From Hymenoscyphus infarciens (taxonomy: Eukaryota > Ascomycota > Leotiomycetes > Helotiales > Helotiaceae): a stretch of DNA of 64,000 nt. The stretch is taken from the NCBI GenBank assembly GCA_001414345.1, contig LLCB01000241.1, forward strand, positions 1-64,000, read 5' to 3'. Both the position numbers and the translations under genes were made by a program. Below the pieces are notes generated by a model. The model had not been told where the DNA came from, did not search any database, and saw nothing but the letters and a program-made list of their open reading frames with translations. Shown here piece by piece: positions 24,108 to 33,754 of this stretch. Every line of letters starts with the position of its first letter. The stretch's first letter is position 1.

Positions 24108-25915
24108 CTACGTGCTCAATCGTCTGGAAAGTTGTTGCAATCCCTTGTCATTATCCGCAGCCTCTCGCGCTCTCTCGAGAGCTTGAGCCCGTCCCTCTTC
24201 ACTCTGTCGGGTCACTTCCTCGTGACTTGGCGGTAGTCTCTCATTTTGCAAATCAACCTTTCGAGCATCTTCGAAACTGCTGATGGCATTCTTGATTCCC
24301 TCGGCTCCGAGCATGAGAGTACCAGCTGGAAGTCTACCTCCAGAGGCAGTCTTCAATTCTGTAACACGTTCCGATTCCTCACGGAGAACCTGGAAGACTC
24401 GCGAGAGACGCCCAATGGCAAGGATCTTGTTTCTAAGTGCGCGCTTTTTGTACTCAATGGAATCGGGATCTAGTGGTGTAGTTGGAGGTGGTGAGATAGG
24501 ACCAGGTGAAACAGTGGATGGGGTGGCATCCTCCTTGAGTTCGTCCTCGGAGCATGTACCAAGAATTGCAATCAACATATCAGTGATCTTCTCTCCGACG
24601 AAAGGCAGGGACCAGGTGAAAACATCCATGAAATTTGGCAGCCAGTAAGGGTGGGGCGTGCAGTTGAATTGTCTGATGTTCATGACATTGTTCTCGTACT
24701 TGAGGACGGCGGCCTTGTTGTTGTACACATCCAGGTAGTTGGGTGCGGAGAAAATGGTCATTACACTTGGGAATCCTGTCGTACGGGTCTTGCGGTACAT
24801 ACGGTATCCAGCATCCTGTGCCTCGTGCGCGCGAATAACAGAAAGGAGATTGTTCTTCTCCAGAAAGTTGCAAGCCGCAGGGTAGGAAAAGAAGTATGAG
24901 CAACCTCGCACGTGATTGTGAATGAAGTATTCGGAAGTCTTCTCCTGCCCGAATTCCTCGAGGGGATCAGCCCAAAGAATATCACACATCAATCCGTGAG
25001 TGGGAGGCTCGCGGAAACGATCAATCTAGGAATGGGTTAATCAAGCTCGGAAGAGGGGTAACTACTACATACGGCTCTGATATCATCCAGGGTGTGTAAC
25101 TCGGGGCTCAAACCACCATGAATACACAAGAATTGCTTGTTCATGACAGCAGCCAAAGGGAGCGCACAGAAAGAGTCCATGGTTGCGTCATAGATCTTCT
25201 CGGAATATTTGTGTTTACACTCCAGCTTGAATGTAAAGTAATCGGTCAAATGTCTGCACTCGTGGTTTCCTCGAAGAAGCCATAAGCTGTTGGGATACCA
25301 TATTTTGAGCGACCAAAGATATAGCACACACTCAATACTAAAGTACCCTCGGTCGACATAATCACCCAAGAACAGATATCGTGTCTCTGAAGGATCTCCA
25401 CCGACCTCGAATAACTTCATCAAATCGTAGTACTGACCATGCACATCTCCACAAACTGTAATTGGCGCATCCATTTCCAGGAGGTTGGGCTCTTGCTTCA
25501 AAACCTTGGTACCCTCCTCGATAATGTAGAGCGCTTGTTCCTCCGTCAGGCGGCCCTCGCGATAAAAGTGCTGCTTCAGGAAAGTCAAGTTGGGCTTCGC
25601 AGGGTCCGAGGGATCGAAAAATTGCTCGTCGGTGGGTGGGTGCATGGCGGGAGCTTGCACATCTGCGCCGTATCGTGTCAGCGATCAAATCTCAGCTGTG
25701 AGGGGATATGAGAGGGGTAAGGGGGGGGAAGTATAGGTACCTTTGCACACGCGCTCTGTGGTGTTGACGGTTGACCCATCTTCCATGGTATGAAGGGTGA
25801 AATCAATCTCTGGCACTGGCTTCTTCGTTTGGATGGCCCTCAGCGCATTGTCAACCTGAGTCTTTTCCTCCACGATGCGAGGCGTGGTTGGGGGCTTGGG
25901 ATCTTCGCCGTCCAT
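24108..25915 (-). CDS. cnaA: Calcineurin A, catalytic subunit of Ca2+/calmodulin-dependent Ser/Thr phosphatase 2B
   Basis: Three exons, 25915-25741, 25662-25073 and 25025-24108, give 560 residues. Introns of 78 and 47 bp have GT...AG ends. The start is the ATG in CCACCATGG, preferred over an in-frame ATG 11 codons upstream. Metallophosphatase signatures are GDVHGQ (130-135), GDYVDRG (158-164), RGNHE (189-193), HGG (240-242) and RAHEAQ (320-325), which hold the Fe/Zn ligands. The calcineurin B-binding helix is about 385-408 ([15 protein letters not shown]), the calmodulin-binding helix about 450-476 ([14 protein letters not shown]), and the autoinhibitory segment about 503-521 ([11 protein letters not shown]). 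The enzyme dephosphorylates Crz1-type factors in the cytosol, linking Ca2+ to stress, wall and growth responses. All catalytic motifs are intact and length is normal, so it should be functional despite repeat blocks on both sides. Confidence 0.97.
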
Positions 25916-26037
25916 GGTGGCGATTGGGGGAGGTGAGATGGGGATCAAGTTGTAGAAATGGTAACCAGGCGACGGGGAAGAGATCTCTCAGTAGATTCGT
26001 TTTCTGAGGAGTTAGCTGGCGGTGATATGTTGACGTC

Positions 26038-26059
26038 GGGGGGGGGGGGGGGGGGGGGG
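26038..26059. repeat. Homopolymer G22 tract
   Basis: Twenty-two consecutive G, about 120-145 bp upstream of the calcineurin A start codon. As C22 on the coding strand it lies in the promoter or 5' leader. Such runs form quadruplexes and vary in length, and the count may be affected by sequencing. Confidence 0.9.
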
Positions 26060-26252
26060 AGTGAGGCGAATGTAATTTCTGATACTCCAGTAGAGGAACT
26101 GTCGTGGGGCACACGCACTCCCACTTGGCAGCGGCTGTTGGTCAGCGCTACGCCCCAAGATAGATGGGACGGTGAATGCGATGAGCGAGAGCCGCGGTGC
26201 TGGAGCTAAAATTGACAGGAGGCGTCTGGTGGGGATGCGTGCGCAGAGCCGT

Positions 26253-26294
26253 GGTACTGGTACTAGTACTGGTACTGGTACTGGTACTGGTACT
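26253..26294. repeat. (GGTACT)7 hexamer array
   Basis: About seven tandem GGTACT units, one altered to AGTACT. It is a simple microsatellite in the shared upstream region. The reading frame it opens (a Tyr-Gln repeat on the minus strand) is not a gene. Confidence 0.9.
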
Positions 26295-27062
26295 GTAGGT
26301 GGTGTTGTACGTGGATTGGGTGGTAAGGCTGGAAAGAGGGGGTTGGGAGGGTAGTCCGTGGTACTCGAGTACAGGAGAAGTTGACCTTTCTTCGCAACCG
26401 ATTTTCTACGTTCAAACAGTTCAGCTCAGTGAGTGCTCTCGGTTTGCTCTCTAGGGAAAGTTGACTGGGAGGTTGAGAAGGTGCGCTAAGAAGCTGAAAA
26501 GGTCCTTGTCTTGAGAATCCACGGTAAAGGGCCACTCACTGAAACGCTCAGAAGCCATCCTGGACACCTGACAGGACCCCAGTCTGCTGCCTAGCCTCGT
26601 CGCAACCTCACCCTCAAACTACTACCTCCACCACAATTGGAAGTCGGAATAGCTTCACTTTTTCTGTGCGTCAAGAACAGAGCACGTCTCACGCCCACCG
26701 CACCAGCAAGGCCCCTTTTCTTTTACCGGGTCGTGAGGTCGGTTCAAGGGCCACCGGGTCCAATTGCATCGCATCTAGACACAGCCCTCTGGCAAAAGTA
26801 CAGTACAGCCCACCACGCCATTCCAGGGCAGAGCAGAGCCTCATAGCTAGCCTGCAAGCTTGATCCTTCAGGGAACTGCTGGTATACCAACATCCCATTC
26901 ATAGGTACGAGTACAAGTACCTACTTTACCACTACCAATAGATCTACTATCACGGCATCATGCACGATAACCGTACTTAACCTCCCTCCCTTCTCTCGTT
27001 TCTCTGTTTAAGAAGCTATTCGTACTGACCTCGAGACAGGCCCCCATCCATTACTGGCGCAG

Positions 27063-27584
27063 GTCCCCTTGACCGTGTCGCCCTTCGTATCCCTTCCTTC
27101 TGCCACAACCCTTCCATATACATACAAGACGCTACCCTCAACGTTACCCCCGTCATCGACCGGAGCTCCCTCGTCGTCAGAAGAGAAATCAAAATATGTT
27201 GTTTCCAACTCGGGGCACGCGGCGCATCCAGACGATATCATAAAATCATGTAATGACTTGAAGGCATATATCCAGAAGATGCAAGATGACGCCGACAAGG
27301 AGTTAAAAGCATGGGACGATGCAATTGCAGCCAGAGAACTAGCAGAGAAGCGGAGGGTGGCTCCGGGATGGCTGGATAGTGACGCTCGAATATTGGAGCC
27401 AGAAAAGAAGAGCGACTCGAGTTCCTCTGCTGGGCAAGGCTTCAGTCAGTCGAATCTGATGGATGTAGATGTATCAAAAGCGGAAGCAACAGGGTTGCAG
27501 CATACTCCGGTCGCAGTACCAACTGGGGAAGGGCAAGGAGATGAACTTGATCGAGCGTTTGGGGGACTTGGACTTAATAAGTAA
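27063..27584 (+). CDS. Small conserved fungal protein, 5' end unresolved
   Basis: The open frame runs to TAA at 27582-27584, and about 170 residues are visible. There is no ATG between the upstream in-frame stop (27009) and the start of recognisable protein, so a short 5' exon must be spliced on. Likely acceptors are CAG at 27060-27062 or 27038-27040; I could not fix the first exon. The N-terminal third is Ser/Pro/Thr-rich and disordered. The central part is helical (IIKSCNDLKAYIQKMQDDAD) and leads into the motif ELAEKRRVAPGWLD. This motif recalls the short fungal domain DUF5315, but that is from memory and uncertain. The C-terminus is disordered. It lies head to tail with the Mmc1-like gene downstream, about 210 bp away. 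Confidence 0.6.
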   Translation, partial: VPLTVSPFVSLPSATTLPYTYKTLPSTLPPSSTGAPSSSEEKSKYVVSNSGHAAHPDDIIKSCNDLKAYIQKMQDDADKELKAWDDAIAARELAEKRRVAPGWLDSDARILEPEKKSDSSSSAGQGFSQSNLMDVDVSKAEATGLQHTPVAVPTGEGQGDELDRAFGGLGLNK

Positions 27585-27796
27585 ACAGAAATACAAGAAA
27601 TGATATATCAATTTACAATCGAGTTCCCATGGTGTGGCTAAGTGCTTGCAGTCTTTCAGCAGCATGACATGCAGTGATAGCCTCGTCTGCGGGGCTGTTG
27701 GAATGGCAGCCTTGCGTGTGAGGCAACAACCAAGCTCCTTCGACCTGCGAGCTTCCTTCCCAGCTCAACATTTTTCCCTTGAGCATCATCAACAGG
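27585..27796 (+). promoter_or_regulatory. Short intergenic region upstream of the Mmc1-like gene
   Basis: About 210 bp that must hold the 3' end of the upstream gene and the promoter and leader of the next. No distinct motif is seen. Confidence 0.4.
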
Positions 27797-29791
27797 ATGC
27801 CTCCACGAATACCCTACGTTCGTCTTGGATTTCCCAAACTATCCAAAACCTCAATTGCACCTACGCCACCGCAGATATGCCCACTCTGTACATTTGCAAG
27901 GAATTCATCACGAAGAGCAACCTCAACATCACGACGGCCACGACTCCGGCAGAATCGAATTGAGCGACGTCAACAATCCAATGTGGCAGCAGCGGCAAAT
28001 ACTGAGCCTTCGAAATCTCGAGCTGCGGTTTCACCTAGAATCGAGCTTCGGGATGCTTTGAATGAACTCCAGAAACATGCGGCCAATTACGTTAATATTT
28101 CGAGACTGCAATTGGCTCTGCGGGGATTAGAACAACCCGTGGGGGATGAGACGATACGAATTGCTATATTGGGACTTGCCGATGAAGGAAATTCTTTAGA
28201 CAAGGCGAAGCAGCTCGTCCGGTTGCTTCTAGCAGACCCCTTGAAGGCGGAAGAAGAGTGGGAACGGATACTACTAGACGAACAGCCAGGAAATCGACCA
28301 CTGTTATTACGTGTTGGGCATGAGGGGGAAGAACCAGTTTATAGCAGCCGAATGGTGCAGGAAGTACATATATCTTCGCCCACGCTCAATGGCCATAAAC
28401 TGGAAATTTTAGTTCTGGAGACTGGCCTCCAGCAGAGCACGTTTGGATCTGGAGATGGGAGTCTAGACGAAACCCTACTGGTACCAACGATGGAGATGCC
28501 TACCTCGGGATCAGGAAGATATACACCAATTACAACCCCAGTGCATAAATCCTTAATTGTTTCCCAAGGCATTGTTGGAGCTTCGTCACTCATCTCAAGT
28601 CACTTCACCACGGAGAGAGACATCATTGGCTCAGCTGTGGATGTCCGTCTTGGAGAATATGATGATCCAACATCTCTGCCATTTCAAATTATCAATGTCG
28701 ATTTGGGCAATACAGCACTCTCTTCCTTCCGGCAGAGTGTGAATAATGCCTTGGATTACGAGCATAGCTGGTTCGCAAGTGGAATTCCCGAGATTTTGGA
28801 ATGGTTGAAATCAGGATCGTCCGCAACAGAAGGAACGATGAAGAAGCCAGTTCAGAAACTCGTTCAATCATTATTGGAATCCACCAACGCCGCCATCCAA
28901 GCAGAGGAAGCTCGTCAATTGAGTGCAGCTCTCAACTCCAGAGTTTCTGGTTCACAACTAGATTCTCTAAAATCAAATCTTTCAAAATGGGCACAGAGCG
29001 CTCACACAGAACTCCGAGATCATCTCGATATCGCCTTCAACGGCCACAAATGGCGCAAACTAGGATGGTGGAAACTATTCTGGAGAGTAGACGACGTATC
29101 CATGATAGCCAGCTCCATGCTCGCCCGTCGCTTCCTCGTCGACGCCGAAAAAGAAGCCATCTTCCTCGCCGGGCGCATCGAGGAAGCTGGTGTATTCAAA
29201 AACACCCCGGATCCAAATGTAAAGCACTGGGCATATAAACCTCTCAAAGAAGAGGAACTCACAGAACCAAAGTTAGGAGCTGAACCTGCGGTTCCGAGGA
29301 CGAAAGACCTTGTCTTGCTGGAGGATGGGGAGAGGGGATTGAAGAATCAGAATTGGCCGCTGCATATTCCTAGTACGAGGAGGTATCTTGATGGGGAGAC
29401 TGTGCCCGCGTTACAGGCTCTTGCGCAGAAACTTGTGTTGCAGACTCTTACTACTTCCTCGCTGTTCTCTGCTCTTGGGGGTTTAACTTATGTTTCGAGC
29501 ATGTCTACTTCTCTTTACGAAGCAGGTGCCGTTACAGCTCTGGGCGTTGTTTGGGCACTGAGGAGGATGCAAGGGAAATGGGAGGCAGCCCGAGAATTCT
29601 GGGAGGGCGAGGTGAGGGAAGAAGGAAGAAAGGCTGTTAGGGGGGTGGAGGGGGTTATTGGCGGGGTATTGAGGGCTTCTGGGGAGCCGGTTACTGTTAC
29701 TGATCCCGAGTTGGAAAAGGCAAAAGATTTGGTGAAGAAGGCGGAGGATGCTTTGAAGCCTTTTGAGGGGGGTGGGGGACTACAGAGTTGA
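27797..29791 (+). CDS. mmc1: Mmc1-like mitochondrial membrane protein
   Basis: A single exon of 664 codons. The start is the ATG at 27797 (MPPRIPYVRLGFPKLSK); the frame continues six codons upstream but from a TTG. The first 60 residues are rich in Arg, Ser and Pro with almost no acid, a typical mitochondrial targeting sequence. Near residue 115 a segment (DETIRIAILGLADEG) sits where a dynamin-like GTPase would have its first strand and P-loop, but GxxxxGKS is absent. The C-terminal region (about residues 550-620) has hydrophobic helices (LFSALGGLTYVSSMS, AGAVTALGVVWALRR) followed by a charged helix, matching the Mmc1 C-terminal domain. I recall the family as fungal, matrix-facing and needed for inner-membrane shape; that role is from memory. 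The gene is intact. Its stop is only about 200 bp from the AT-rich block. Confidence 0.68.
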   Translation: MPPRIPYVRLGFPKLSKTSIAPTPPQICPLCTFARNSSRRATSTSRRPRLRQNRIERRQQSNVAAAANTEPSKSRAAVSPRIELRDALNELQKHAANYVNISRLQLALRGLEQPVGDETIRIAILGLADEGNSLDKAKQLVRLLLADPLKAEEEWERILLDEQPGNRPLLLRVGHEGEEPVYSSRMVQEVHISSPTLNGHKLEILVLETGLQQSTFGSGDGSLDETLLVPTMEMPTSGSGRYTPITTPVHKSLIVSQGIVGASSLISSHFTTERDIIGSAVDVRLGEYDDPTSLPFQIINVDLGNTALSSFRQSVNNALDYEHSWFASGIPEILEWLKSGSSATEGTMKKPVQKLVQSLLESTNAAIQAEEARQLSAALNSRVSGSQLDSLKSNLSKWAQSAHTELRDHLDIAFNGHKWRKLGWWKLFWRVDDVSMIASSMLARRFLVDAEKEAIFLAGRIEEAGVFKNTPDPNVKHWAYKPLKEEELTEPKLGAEPAVPRTKDLVLLEDGERGLKNQNWPLHIPSTRRYLDGETVPALQALAQKLVLQTLTTSSLFSALGGLTYVSSMSTSLYEAGAVTALGVVWALRRMQGKWEAAREFWEGEVREEGRKAVRGVEGVIGGVLRASGEPVTVTDPELEKAKDLVKKAEDALKPFEGGGGLQS

Positions 29792-30365
29792 GTTTTAGTC
29801 TTGTAGATATGTCGTGGGATTGGCGTTGCGATAATTGTAAAAATAGGGAAATACCCAGCTCGGTCTGGGTTTCTAGGATCGCTTAGTGGTGATAGATAGT
29901 GACACTGGTCGTAAGCGAGAGGATAGGAGGGGGTAGAGGCAAGGGAGAGCTACTTTTGTATTTCAAGGCGTCAAGACCAGTTCTAACTAGGATTACTTGG
30001 CTCAAATAATAGAATTTCCTAGGGCGTAGGAATACTTATCTATGTAATTTAAGAAAAGTAATTCCACGCGGGTTTTCATATTTTCTCTTCTGCGATTATT
30101 CTAACACTTCTTAGAGAATAGACTAAAGATTTTTTTCGAAATATTCTCGTAGTTTAGAAGAATAGAACTAGACTTAAGCACTGATATCATCGATAAAATA
30201 TTAAGACAGTATATAATAAGAAGTATATTATATTAAGTAAGCTAATAATATAATAGATTTTCAAGAATAAGTAATAATATAATATTTTTTTAGTAGTAGA
30301 AAACAAATATATATTTAATCTAGAAGGAAATAGTTCTTCTAGCTATAAGCTAAGAGAATACTTAG
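29792..30365. other. 3' flank of mmc1 and transition into the right RIP block
   Basis: Mixed-composition sequence to about 29990, then a steep fall into TA-rich DNA by about 30050-30130. No gene is seen. The boundary is as sharp as the one at 21.5 kb. Confidence 0.6.
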
Positions 30366-30686
30366 TATAATAGCACGAAATATACACTATAGAAGAAGAG
30401 GTATAAAGGAGTACGTTTAAGACTGAATAACGTATATAAATACTAGGCACTAATATAGAAGAAAAGGAAAAACTATCTCTCTTCTACTCTAGAAGTAGGC
30501 TGCTATATATAAGAGGTTCGGATAGTACAAAAGAGTCTGAAACCGACTAGTATAAAAGAGTCTAAAACCGACTAACGTTATACGTCGTCTATGTAACTTT
30601 CCTAAAATAGACAATATAAGACAATAACTACCGAAACCTTATATATAGCAGGTACTCCTAGCTATCTAGAATAGTATACTATTATA
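30366..30686 (-). repeat. 3' LTR of the non-autonomous A-related element
   Basis: 321 bp. It contains two tandem copies of a motif ending in AAACCGACTA that is single in the partner LTR, which explains the length difference. The 3' boundary is marked by a purine-rich tract on the minus strand. Confidence 0.8.
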
Positions 30687-32766
30687 TCTCTCTCTTTTAA
30701 AAAAAGACTCGTCCTCGAGTCTATCTATCTCTTATTATTTAAGGTCGAATTAGAATAGTATAAGTATTATAACATTTATTATATTTATTAATTTTATTAT
30801 AAGTAAGAAAGTAGATTAAGGTCTAAATCGTAGCTAACCCGAGTTTATAGATACTTTATTTATTTAAAATTATTATAAACGAGACGTCGGTTCTAAGATA
30901 TCGATTTTAAGTCTAAATCGTAACTGAACTAATTCGTAGATACTTATAAAAGAGACTTCGTTTCTAATCCTTTAATATTAAAAGTAAGTATTTACGTTTA
31001 CTATAAGAGTATAGTCTAATCTATCTAGTAAGTTAGAAAAAGTTTAAACGTTAAAAGTGAATTTAAAGTAGAGTTAGAAGCGAATATTAAGAGATAACGT
31101 TATAAGTAATAGTAATATCTTAGCTAAGAGTTTACTTCGAGAGCGTACTAATTTATATCTAATTCGAATTCAAATAAAAAAGAATATAAAGACTATAAGA
31201 CTCTATACTAGAGTTAGTAGAGTTTTAGCTATTTAAAAGACTTAATACTGAATTTAAAAATGCTATCTAAAGTTTAAGATAATAAAAGAGGTAGTTTTAG
31301 CTAGTTAAAGAAGCTTATTACTAAATAATATTAAATTTAAAATTATTATCTAAAGTTTAAAATAATAAAAGAAGAGATAGTTTTAGATACGATATTTATT
31401 AGTACTATTATAGGAACTATGTTACTTAGGCTTATAGGCCGCCTTATTCTCTTTTATAATTTAAGTCTAAATTAGAGTACTTAAAGACTTTATTTATTAT
31501 CTTCTAATTTTAAAGAAGAGTTACTATTAGATTATAGAGAGTTTAGAGCTAAACTAGATATAGAGAGGTATTCTTTTAAACTAGAGTACTAATTTAAGTA
31601 ACTTAGTGTTTTAGTATATCTCCTTATCTATAGCCTATATTTAAAAGAACTCTTTAAACTCTAGTATCTCTCTAAGTATAGCTATACTTAAAAAGTAACT
31701 TTTTAAAAGTAGTAAAAGTTTTTTCTAGTATAATCTTCTTCTAATTCTACTTCTATCTCTTTTAACCTTTATACTAGTAGCTAGAACTCGGTTCGTAACC
31801 GAGTAATCGTAGTCTTTTTAGTAGTTTACTAGTAGAGGTTTAAGGAAAAAGCTTAGAATAGAGTTAGATAATATTTAGTTAGAATTAATAGTAATAACTT
31901 AGTTAAGAGCTTACTTCTTTAGTCTTAATAGAAAGCGTATTTTAACTAATTCGTATCTAATTTAAGAGAAGTAGTAGAAAGGTATTAGAGGCAGCGGTGT
32001 CTCTTAAGTAAAAGAGGTTTAAATTTAGACTTTAAAAGTAAAAGAGAGTTAAATAAGAGTCGGATTAGTAGAGGTTTAGAGAAAGGTTTAAAAGAGGGTT
32101 ATTAACTTTAAAGTTCGCTTATAATTTTATTCTCTATCTCTTAGCTAACTAATTATTTTATTCTTTATGTTTTTTACCTTTATCCTATCTAATTATTATC
32201 TATATTTAAAAAGTCTTTTTAAGAGAGAGGCTAAGCTCTTATTATTTTATAACTTTTTATTCTTAGGTATATAAATAAGAATTAGAGAGGAATTAAATAA
32301 GAGATATCTTTTAGAAAGAGAGATAGCTTTAAAAGATTATTTAATACCTTATAGTAGAACTAGTTTAGAGAGACCTAAGGTCTCTTAGAAATTCGATATA
32401 TTAATATCGATTTTTTTTTTAAGAGAGAGAGAGATAAGATTAGATTTAGAAGCCTTCTAGATAACTTTAGTATATCGACTTATTTACTAAACCTATATAT
32501 AGTAGTTCTTATATAGAGTGAGTTATTAGAATTCTAAACACTTAGTGTATTTAAATCCTATAATATATAAGATACGATTTTTACTAGTTATCTAAAACTA
32601 ATACTAAACTCTAATATTACTAGCTATTTAAGGATATTATTATTTAGATCTAATTCTAGTCTAAAGCGAAAGAGATATTAACTTCGAGTTTGAAATAAAA
32701 GTAATAATAAGCTTAAAAGAGATATTATAAATACTATTACTAGCGAAGAAGAGTTTTTCCTTTTTA

Positions 32767-33065
32767 TATAATAGTATAAAATATATACTATAGGAGAAGA
32801 GGTATATAAGAGTACGTTTAAGACTAAATAACGTATATAAATACTAGGTACTAATATAGAAGAAAAGGAAAAACTATCTCTCTTCTACTCTAGAAGTAGG
32901 CTATTATATATAAGAGGTTTAGATAGTATAAAAGAGTCTAAAACCGACTAACGTTATACGTCGCCTACGTAACCTTTCTAAAATAGATAATATAAGATAA
33001 TAACTACTAAAACCTTATATATAGCAGGTACTCCTAGCTATCTAGGATAATAGTATACTGTTATA
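32767..33065 (-). repeat. 5' LTR of the non-autonomous A-related element
   Basis: About 299 bp, matching 30366-30686. The sequence immediately beyond it (33066-33150) resembles internal blocks at about 31105 and 31890 of the same element instead of fresh flank. Confidence 0.75.
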
Positions 33066-33754
33066 GTAACTTAGCTAAGAGCTTACTTCTAAGTTTTATT
33101 CTAATAGAGAGTGTATTTTATCTAATTTATATTCTGATTTGAATTTAAAGAAAACCTCTAGTCTAGTTAGAAGTAAAAAGAAAGTAAAGAAAGTAAAGAA
33201 AATAAGACTTTATACTAGAGTAAGTATACTAAAGTAGGTAGATTAAAGACTTAGTAAGATAGAGTAGATTAAAGAAATAGAGTAGATTAAAGAGATAGAG
33301 TAGATTAAAGAGTTAGTAAGATAGAGTAGATTAAAGACTTAGAAAGAGGATTAAAAAAGAGTATATATATAGAGTAAAAGAGTTCGAAGAGTAGTATCTT
33401 ATATTATACTTATTATTAATTAAGCTTCTTAAAGAATAGTTATATACTTTATATAAGATTATACTAGTATAGACTAGTATTTAATTTAAGTATATAAGTA
33501 TAAGATTATAATAGAAATAAGAGATAGAGATAGAAGTAAGAAGTAGATATATAATAGTAGAAGAGGTTTATAGTAAATTAAGAGATTAGCTTAATAAGTA
33601 GAGAGAGGTATATATATATCTTCTCTTATATTAAGTAACCTCTATTCTATTAATAACACTTTCTATTACTTTTAATATTATATTAAGTATTAAGCTCTTT
33701 TTTAATCTAATAATACTCTTATCTATTTATTTATTAATAAATTCTATTAAGAGA
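33066..33754. repeat. Degraded repeat with a short tandem array
   Basis: Starts with a block shared with the interior of the neighbouring element (CTTAGCTAAGAGCTTACTT). At about 33236-33345 a unit of roughly 18 bp, TAGATTAAAGA plus variable bases and AGAGTAGATTAAAGA-like repeats, recurs five to six times. No gene is seen. Confidence 0.6.

Larger units (their letters stand above)
25916..27008. promoter_or_regulatory. Divergent intergenic region upstream of calcineurin A and the 27.06-kb gene
   Basis: About 1.1 kb between two divergently read genes, so it must hold both promoters and 5' leaders. It contains a run of 22 G (26038-26059) and a hexamer array (26253-26294), listed separately. GTAC-containing motifs recur near 26905-26925. 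No TATA box or known factor site stands out. A short 5' exon of the rightward gene may lie in its right part. Confidence 0.5.
30366..33065 (-). mobile_element. Non-autonomous LTR element related to Gypsy family A
   Basis: Two LTRs (30366-30686, 321 bp; 32767-33065, about 299 bp) have the same termini as family A. The minus-strand polypurine tract after the left LTR is the family A one. The 5' leader next to the right LTR (about 32430-32766) matches the leader of family A copies 1 and 2. The interior is only about 2.1 kb, with no trace of reverse transcriptase or integrase. So it keeps cis signals (LTR ends, leader, PPT) but lacks genes, like a LARD/TRIM parasite of family A. The left LTR has an internal tandem duplication of about 25 bp (30515-30562). 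A clean target duplication is not found: CTTAG on the left, GTAAC on the right. Confidence 0.8.

Noticed and set aside
24283..25711. Plus-strand open frames of 60-121 codons opposite calcineurin A
   Set aside because: They are shadows of the conserved minus-strand exons and have no start or splice support.
26263..26535. Minus-strand frame with a Tyr-Gln repeat
   Set aside because: The repeat is the translation of the GGTACT microsatellite in the promoter region.
28801..29238. 145-codon plus-strand frame inside the Mmc1-like gene
   Set aside because: Alternate frame of an intact 664-codon gene; Arg/Ser-rich as expected for an out-of-frame reading.
33236..33345. CRISPR-like array
   Set aside because: Short units without spacers in eukaryotic RIP-degraded DNA; a simple tandem repeat.
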